From an uncultured Roseburia sp. (GTDB taxonomy: Bacteria > Bacillota > Clostridia > Lachnospirales > Lachnospiraceae), in contig CAJLGN010000024.1 in assembly GCA_905206195.1 (NCBI GenBank), forward strand, positions 1-9,904: a stretch of 9,904 nucleotides of DNA. Reading direction: 5' to 3'. The notes under the pieces were generated by a model that was given only the letters and a program-made list of their open reading frames with translations, did not search any database and was not told where the DNA came from. Of the stretch, positions 6,223 to 9,904 are shown one piece after another. Made by a program: the position numbers and the translations under genes. Numbering within the stretch: the stretch's first letter is position 1; every line of letters begins with the position of its first letter.

Positions 6223-7074
6223 TTAGACACCGGCTGCGGGGGTTGAAGTGCTGGAATCCGGGGAGACATTCTCACCCGCGGCCGGAGTGCCAGCCGAAGT
6301 GGAGGAATCCAGCACAGTGACTGTGATCGCTGGAGTTTCCTCCTTTGCCGCGCTGACGGTTGTGGGGGTGGGTGTCTCGGCGGAGGTATCTGTCCCCGCT
6401 TTCACCAGCTTCAGCAGTCCGACCAGAAAATCGAGCGCATCCCGGCTGATGTTGTGGGATGCAAGATAATCGGAAATCGACTGGGAGGCATCCCCGGCGG
6501 AGCCGGCGTTCATGTAGGATAGGACCTTTTGTACATAGTTCTGGGTCTCGGCAAAAGGCGGGATGCCGCCGTACTTCTCGACATTGTTGCTGCCAGCATT
6601 GTAAGCAGCGAGGGCAAGCGAGGTGTTTCCTCCATATTTGGCGAGCAGCTGCGAGATCAGTTTTGCGCCGCCCATGATGTTCTCGTGGGGGTCATATGAG
6701 TTTGTGACACCGAGCGAGGCTGCGGTTGCCGGCATCAGCTGCATGACTCCAACGGCACCTGCGTGACTGACAGCAGCCGGGTTGAAGTTGGATTCTGCCC
6801 TTGCGATAGATTTCAGAAGGTTCACGGAGACACCGAAGGTGGATGCCGCCTCCTCGAAGATGGAAGAGAGCTCTGCGGGGCTAGCAGTTGGGGTCGAGAC
6901 ATCAGCCGCTTGATAGGACTGCGATGCCTGATTGAAAGCGGTGGAGAAATCCCCCTGTGCAGAGATCTTCGCAGCCTCCTCCGCAGCCTTCGCAGCCTCT
7001 GCGCGCGCGATGGCCTGTGCATTCAATTGATCCACCAGCGCCTGGTCGTGGTAATTTAGTACAGTGATACTCAT
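6223..7074 (-). CDS. Lytic transglycosylase (SLT domain), no signal peptide
   Basis: A 283-residue protein expected to cleave the MurNAc-GlcNAc bond of peptidoglycan, forming 1,6-anhydro ends. Domain order: an N-terminal Ala/Glu-rich helical stretch (about 11-58), the SLT catalytic domain (about 70-190) and a Ser/Thr/Pro/Ala-rich low-complexity tail (about 225-283). SLT motifs are complete: catalytic E94 in IARAESNFNP, GAVGVMQLMPATA (106-118), LAAYNAGSNNVEKYGG (155-170) and QNYVQKVL (178-185). There is no N-terminal hydrophobic segment. This recalls the small SLT proteins of motile Clostridia that are linked to flagellar assembly, which is inference. AAAGGAG on the minus strand (7081-7087) lies 6 bases before the ATG. 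The tail repeats a DSSTS...TPAAG unit twice. It is divergent from azlC and convergent with marR. Confidence 0.88.
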   Translation of the reverse strand: MSITVLNYHDQALVDQLNAQAIARAEAAKAAEEAAKISAQGDFSTAFNQASQSYQAADVSTPTASPAELSSIFEEAASTFGVSVNLLKSIARAESNFNPAAVSHAGAVGVMQLMPATAASLGVTNSYDPHENIMGGAKLISQLLAKYGGNTSLALAAYNAGSNNVEKYGGIPPFAETQNYVQKVLSYMNAGSAGDASQSISDYLASHNISRDALDFLVGLLKLVKAGTDTSAETPTPTTVSAAKEETPAITVTVLDSSTSAGTPAAGENVSPDSSTSTPAAGV

Positions 7075-7135
7075 TTGTGACTCCTTTGTAGAGAGAAAAT
7101 AGTAAGATGCCAGATAAATAGCTATAACTAATCAA

Positions 7136-7144
7136 AGTATAGCA
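7136..7144 (-). promoter_or_regulatory. Extended -10 promoter of the lytic transglycosylase gene
   Basis: On the minus strand TGCTATACT gives an extended -10 element (TG-N-TATACT, five of six consensus bases in the hexamer). No good -35 is seen at the right distance, which extended -10 promoters tolerate. Transcription would start near 7129, giving a leader of about 55 bases before the start codon at 7074. The element lies in the 98-base spacer shared with the divergent azlC. No clear azlC promoter was picked out there. Confidence 0.5.
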
Positions 7145-7172
7145 CAACTTTGAGAAATAGGAAAGAATAAAA

Positions 7173-7934
7173 ATGGAAACGATGACAAAACAGAAAAAAG
7201 GAGGTTATGCAAAAGCTTTTCGGGCGGCATTTCCCCACACGATCCCGGTGCTCACGGGATATCTTTTCATCGGGATGGCCTTCGGTGTCATGATTCAGGA
7301 GAAAGGTTACAATTTTTTGTGGGCGATGCTCATGAGCTTGCTCTGTTACGCGGGGAGCGGACAGTATCTGGCAGTCGATTTCTTCGCGCCGGGGGTGAGT
7401 CTGATCCAGGTGATATTTATGGAATTTATGGTGAATATCCGCCATATCTTCTACGGACTGTCGTTCTTAGAGAAGTTCGCTCAGATGGGAAGAAAGAGGC
7501 TCTACATGATTTTTTCTCTGACGGATGAGACATACTCCCTCTTTTTTGCGACGAAGGCGCCGCCGGATGTGGAGGATGAGAAATTCCTTCTGGCCATCTC
7601 ATTCTTGGATCATTCTTACTGGATTGTCGGCTCCGGCATCGGCGCGCTGCTTGGAAATCTGCTGCCGATTGACGCCAAAGGGATTGATTTTGCCATGACG
7701 GCGCTGTTTGTGGTCATTATGGTGGAGCAGTGGATGGAGCGAAAGAACCGACCGAGCGTTATCCTTGGATTGCTCTGCGGGCTGTTGTGTCTTTTGGTTT
7801 TTGGGGCGGACAATTTTATTCTGCCCGCGATGCTGTGCATGATGGCCATCCTGCTTTTTGGGAAGCGGGTGCTGGTGCAGGGCGTTGCGGCACAGGAGTG
7901 CGCGGCGGAGAAAGAGCAGGAGGGTGAGGTGTGA
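7173..7934 (+). CDS. azlC: AzlC-family branched-chain amino-acid exporter, large subunit
   Basis: A 253-residue polytopic membrane protein, the large subunit of the AzlC/AzlD pair that exports branched-chain amino acids or analogues. Visible: hydrophobic segments around 24-41, 46-60, 74-88, 140-164, 175-187 and 196-230; the family segment [14 protein letters not shown] (58-71), [11 protein letters not shown] (89-99, matching the NLRHxxYG motif) and SLTDETYSL (115-123). The C-terminal 15 or so residues are charged and poorly conserved in character. ATG 7173 follows AGGAAAG (7159-7165) at 7 bases; ATG 7182 is a weaker alternative. The stop overlaps the azlD start (TGATG), so the two are translationally coupled. 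The true substrate cannot be read from sequence, and the nearby lysA does not settle it. Confidence 0.92.
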   Translation: METMTKQKKGGYAKAFRAAFPHTIPVLTGYLFIGMAFGVMIQEKGYNFLWAMLMSLLCYAGSGQYLAVDFFAPGVSLIQVIFMEFMVNIRHIFYGLSFLEKFAQMGRKRLYMIFSLTDETYSLFFATKAPPDVEDEKFLLAISFLDHSYWIVGSGIGALLGNLLPIDAKGIDFAMTALFVVIMVEQWMERKNRPSVILGLLCGLLCLLVFGADNFILPAMLCMMAILLFGKRVLVQGVAAQECAAEKEQEGEV

Positions 7935-8272
7935 TGCAAGTTAGCATAGGAAGATCAATTATAATCGTACTCGCGGTGGCGGGAACCATATTTTTCACGA
8001 GATTGCTTCCGTTTTTATGTTTCCCGCGGGGGAAGAAGATCCCGGCCATGGTGCAGTATCTGGGAGGCGTACTTCCGCCGGCGGTGATCGGGATGCTCGT
8101 CGTCTACTGTCTAAAGGGGATGAGCTTTTTGAGAGCGGGATTTGGACTGCCGGAGCTGTTCGCGGTGGCGGCGGTGATTTTGCTGCACATCTGGAAACGA
8201 AACAATCTGCTTAGTATCGGTGCTGGCACCGTTTTATATATGTTTTTGGTACAGGCTGTATTCCCGGTGTAG
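7934..8272 (+). CDS. azlD: AzlD-family small subunit of branched-chain amino-acid exporter
   Basis: A 112-residue small membrane protein with about four hydrophobic segments (8-27, 41-60, 71-86, 92-110). Family features: [10 protein letters not shown] (21-30), the [14 protein letters not shown] segment (47-60) and [19 protein letters not shown] (85-103). It partners AzlC in the membrane. The ATG at 7934 overlaps the azlC stop by one base, with AGGAGGG at 7918-7924. A GTG three bases upstream (7931) is in frame but less likely. Only 37 bases separate its stop from the lysA ATG, so the three genes probably share a transcript. Confidence 0.9.
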   Translation: MQVSIGRSIIIVLAVAGTIFFTRLLPFLCFPRGKKIPAMVQYLGGVLPPAVIGMLVVYCLKGMSFLRAGFGLPELFAVAAVILLHIWKRNNLLSIGAGTVLYMFLVQAVFPV

Positions 8273-8309
8273 GGAGTGGACAGTGCACGAGAAAGGAGAA
8301 TCGATTCAC

Positions 8310-9584
8310 ATGAAAAAAGAGACGTTTGTAAGCAGAGAACAGTTGGAGGAAGTTGTAAGAAAATACCCAACGCCGTTTCATCTCTACGATGAGAGGGGCA
8401 TCCGCGAGAACGCCCGGGCGGTACAGGAGGCATTTTCCTGGAATCCGGGATTTCGTGAATATTTTGCGGTGAAGGCCACGCCGAATCCGTACATTTTAAA
8501 TATTTTAAAGGATTATGACTGCGGAGTGGACTGTGCATCCCTGACGGAACTGATGTTGGCGGAGACCCTGAATTTTGCCGGGGAGTATATTATGTTCTCA
8601 TCCAACGACACACCGGCGGAGGACTTTGCTCTGGCGGCGGAGCTGGGCGCGATCATCAACCTGGACGATTTTACCCACATTGATTTTCTGGAGAAGACCA
8701 TCGGAAAAATTCCGGAGACGATCAGCTGCCGCTACAATCCGGGCGGTATCTTTAAAATGAGTAACGGGATCATGGATAACCCCGGTGATTCCAAATACGG
8801 TTTCACCCACGCACAGATGATTGAGGGCTTTCAGATACTGAAGGAAAAAGGAGCGAAACATTTTGGTGTCCACGCATTTTTGGCGAGCAATACCGTGACG
8901 AACGAATACTACCCGAAGCTGGCAAGACAGCTGTTTGAGCTGGTTGTGGAGCTTAAGGAGAAGACGGGCTGTGACATTCGCTTTATCAATCTCTCCGGGG
9001 GGGTTGGAATTCCCTACACTCCGGAGCAGACGCCGAACGATATCCGCGCCATCGGCGCGGGTGTGAAGGAGGCGTTTGATGAGATTTTGATTCCGGCCAG
9101 GCTTGGCGACGTGTCCATCTACACGGAGATGGGGCGCTTTATGCTGGGGCCATACGGCTGCCTTGTGACCACAGCGATCCACGAGAAGCACACCTACAAG
9201 GACTACATCGGCGTGGACGCCTGCGCGGTCGACCTGATGCGCCCTGCCATTTATGGGGCGTACCATCACATCACAGTCATGGGCAAGGAGAGTGCGCCCT
9301 GCGACCACAAATACGACGTGACGGGCTCCCTCTGCGAGAACTGCGACAAGTTTGCGGTGGATCGGATGCTCCCGGAAATTGCGCGGGGCGATCTGCTCGT
9401 CATCCACGATACCGGGGCGCACGGTTACTCGATGGGCTATAATTACAACGGAAAGCTCCGATCCGCCGAGGTTCTGCTTAAGGAAGATGGCAGCGCGCAG
9501 CTGATCCGCCGCGCGGAGACGCCGGAAGACTATTTCCGCACATTTGACTGTTTCGATATCTTAAAAGGAATGCGGAAACACTGA
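8310..9584 (+). CDS. lysA: Diaminopimelate decarboxylase, divergent type
   Basis: A 424-residue fold III PLP decarboxylase expected to convert meso-diaminopimelate to L-lysine, the last step of lysine synthesis. Visible: PTPFHLYDERGI (20-31), the PLP lysine in YFAVKATPNP (K55), GVDCASLTELMLA (72-84), SGGVGIPY (229-236), EMGRFMLGPYG (273-283), the catalytic-Cys segment SLCENCDKF (340-348, C342) and DTGAHGYSMGYNYNGKLR (367-384). It departs from standard LysA where HIGSQ is normally found (here HAFLASN, 188-194) and in ALKAN (here AVKATPNP). This wording matches, as I recall, proteins annotated LysA in Lachnospiraceae, but a decarboxylase with another substrate cannot be excluded. The frame is open 30 codons further upstream into azlD, but AAAGGAG (8292-8298) and the protein alignment point to ATG 8310. 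Confidence 0.85.
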   Translation: MKKETFVSREQLEEVVRKYPTPFHLYDERGIRENARAVQEAFSWNPGFREYFAVKATPNPYILNILKDYDCGVDCASLTELMLAETLNFAGEYIMFSSNDTPAEDFALAAELGAIINLDDFTHIDFLEKTIGKIPETISCRYNPGGIFKMSNGIMDNPGDSKYGFTHAQMIEGFQILKEKGAKHFGVHAFLASNTVTNEYYPKLARQLFELVVELKEKTGCDIRFINLSGGVGIPYTPEQTPNDIRAIGAGVKEAFDEILIPARLGDVSIYTEMGRFMLGPYGCLVTTAIHEKHTYKDYIGVDACAVDLMRPAIYGAYHHITVMGKESAPCDHKYDVTGSLCENCDKFAVDRMLPEIARGDLLVIHDTGAHGYSMGYNYNGKLRSAEVLLKEDGSAQLIRRAETPEDYFRTFDCFDILKGMRKH

Positions 9585-9620
9585 GCTGTGTGGCGGGGAG
9601 GTGATGGGGAGGAGGCTGTG

Positions 9621-9881
9621 ATGTGTGTTGATGAGGAGCGCTTTGCGCGCGCAAAAAACAAAGTGATTGGTATCAAGAGAGAGCGCCAGGGCATCGGCAC
9701 ACTCTCGGAGAAGACCATGCACGCAGTTTTAAAGAATTATTACGCCCCAGACGTCGACATGCACGAGATTCCCATCGAGAATTTTGTGGCGGATATCTAC
9801 ACCGGGACTGAGATCATAGAGATTCAGACTCGGTCTTTTAACACCATGAGAAAAAAGCTTGCGGCGTTTCTTCCCCTCTAG
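9621..9881 (+). CDS. Conserved-looking hypothetical protein, apparently cut short by an in-frame TAG
   Basis: No named family is recognised with certainty. The frame codes 86 residues from ATG 9621 (GTG 9618 possible), with GGGGAGGAGG at 9606-9615. It has the look of a small Firmicutes protein: N-terminal MCVDEERFARAKNKVIG, a helix IGTLSEKTMHAVLKNYY (25-41), then HEIPIENFVADIYTGTEIIEIQTRSF (48-73). VADI (D58) followed by IIEIQ (E67, Q69) resembles the D...ExK/Q core of restriction-nuclease-like folds; this is inference only. After KLAAFLPL the TAG at 9879-9881 stops it, but the same frame continues with PVTIVHP up to the window edge. That is the hydrophobic strand expected next in the proteins I recall, which have a Tyr at the stop position. 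So this is probably the front part of a longer gene with a nonsense change. It follows lysA by 36 bases. Confidence 0.55.
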   Translation: MCVDEERFARAKNKVIGIKRERQGIGTLSEKTMHAVLKNYYAPDVDMHEIPIENFVADIYTGTEIIEIQTRSFNTMRKKLAAFLPL

Positions 9882-9904
9882 CCGGTGACGATTGTTCACC
9901 CGAT

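Noticed and set aside
6212..6229. Short CGGT/ACCG hairpin followed by five T on the minus strand as terminator of the transglycosylase gene
   Set aside because: Only four base pairs close an 8-base loop and the stem overlaps the last codons; too weak to call.

Overview
The window reads as chromosomal DNA of a gut-type Clostridia, most likely a Lachnospiraceae. The evidence is moderately GC-rich low-GC-Gram-positive codon use, strong AAAGGAG/GGAGG ribosome binding sites, and protein sequences (LysA, AzlCD, the transglycosylase, the polyamine enzymes) of the type I associate with that family. This is recognition from memory, not a search.

Region 1 (1-5219, + strand) is a polyamine biosynthesis operon. 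It enters the window inside an aminopropyltransferase gene (speE-like, C-terminal part). It continues with a saccharopine-dehydrogenase-family carboxy(nor)spermidine synthase, carboxy(nor)spermidine decarboxylase (nspC), agmatine deiminase (aguA) and N-carbamoylputrescine amidase (aguB). Together aguA and aguB turn agmatine into putrescine. The dehydrogenase and decarboxylase extend putrescine with aspartate semialdehyde to give spermidine (or norspermidine from diaminopropane). The speE-like gene represents the alternative, decarboxylated-SAM-dependent route, so two chemically different aminopropyl-transfer routes sit in one operon.

Region 2 (5220-6222) holds a small MarR-family regulator gene (5584-6048). 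It has a textbook promoter (TTGACA-N17-TACAGT) overlapped by a dyad (ATTGTT-N8-AACAAT) that is a good candidate operator. The gene lies between two non-coding stretches with strong long-range self-complementarity: 5294-5445, whose 3' arm can re-pair with 5458-5465, and 6088-6158. These are the least explained parts of the window.

Region 3 (6223-7074, - strand) is a soluble-looking SLT-type lytic transglycosylase without a signal peptide and with a low-complexity Ser/Thr/Pro/Ala tail. It has an extended -10 promoter in the short divergent spacer it shares with azlC.

Region 4 (7173-end, + strand) is azlC-azlD (amino-acid exporter pair, TGATG-coupled), then lysA (diaminopimelate decarboxylase of a divergent type). 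Last comes a small conserved-looking hypothetical gene interrupted by an in-frame TAG just before the window ends. Aspartate semialdehyde links regions 1 and 4: it is the aminopropyl donor for carboxyspermidine and the precursor of diaminopimelate and lysine.

No tRNA, rRNA, CRISPR array or insertion sequence was seen.
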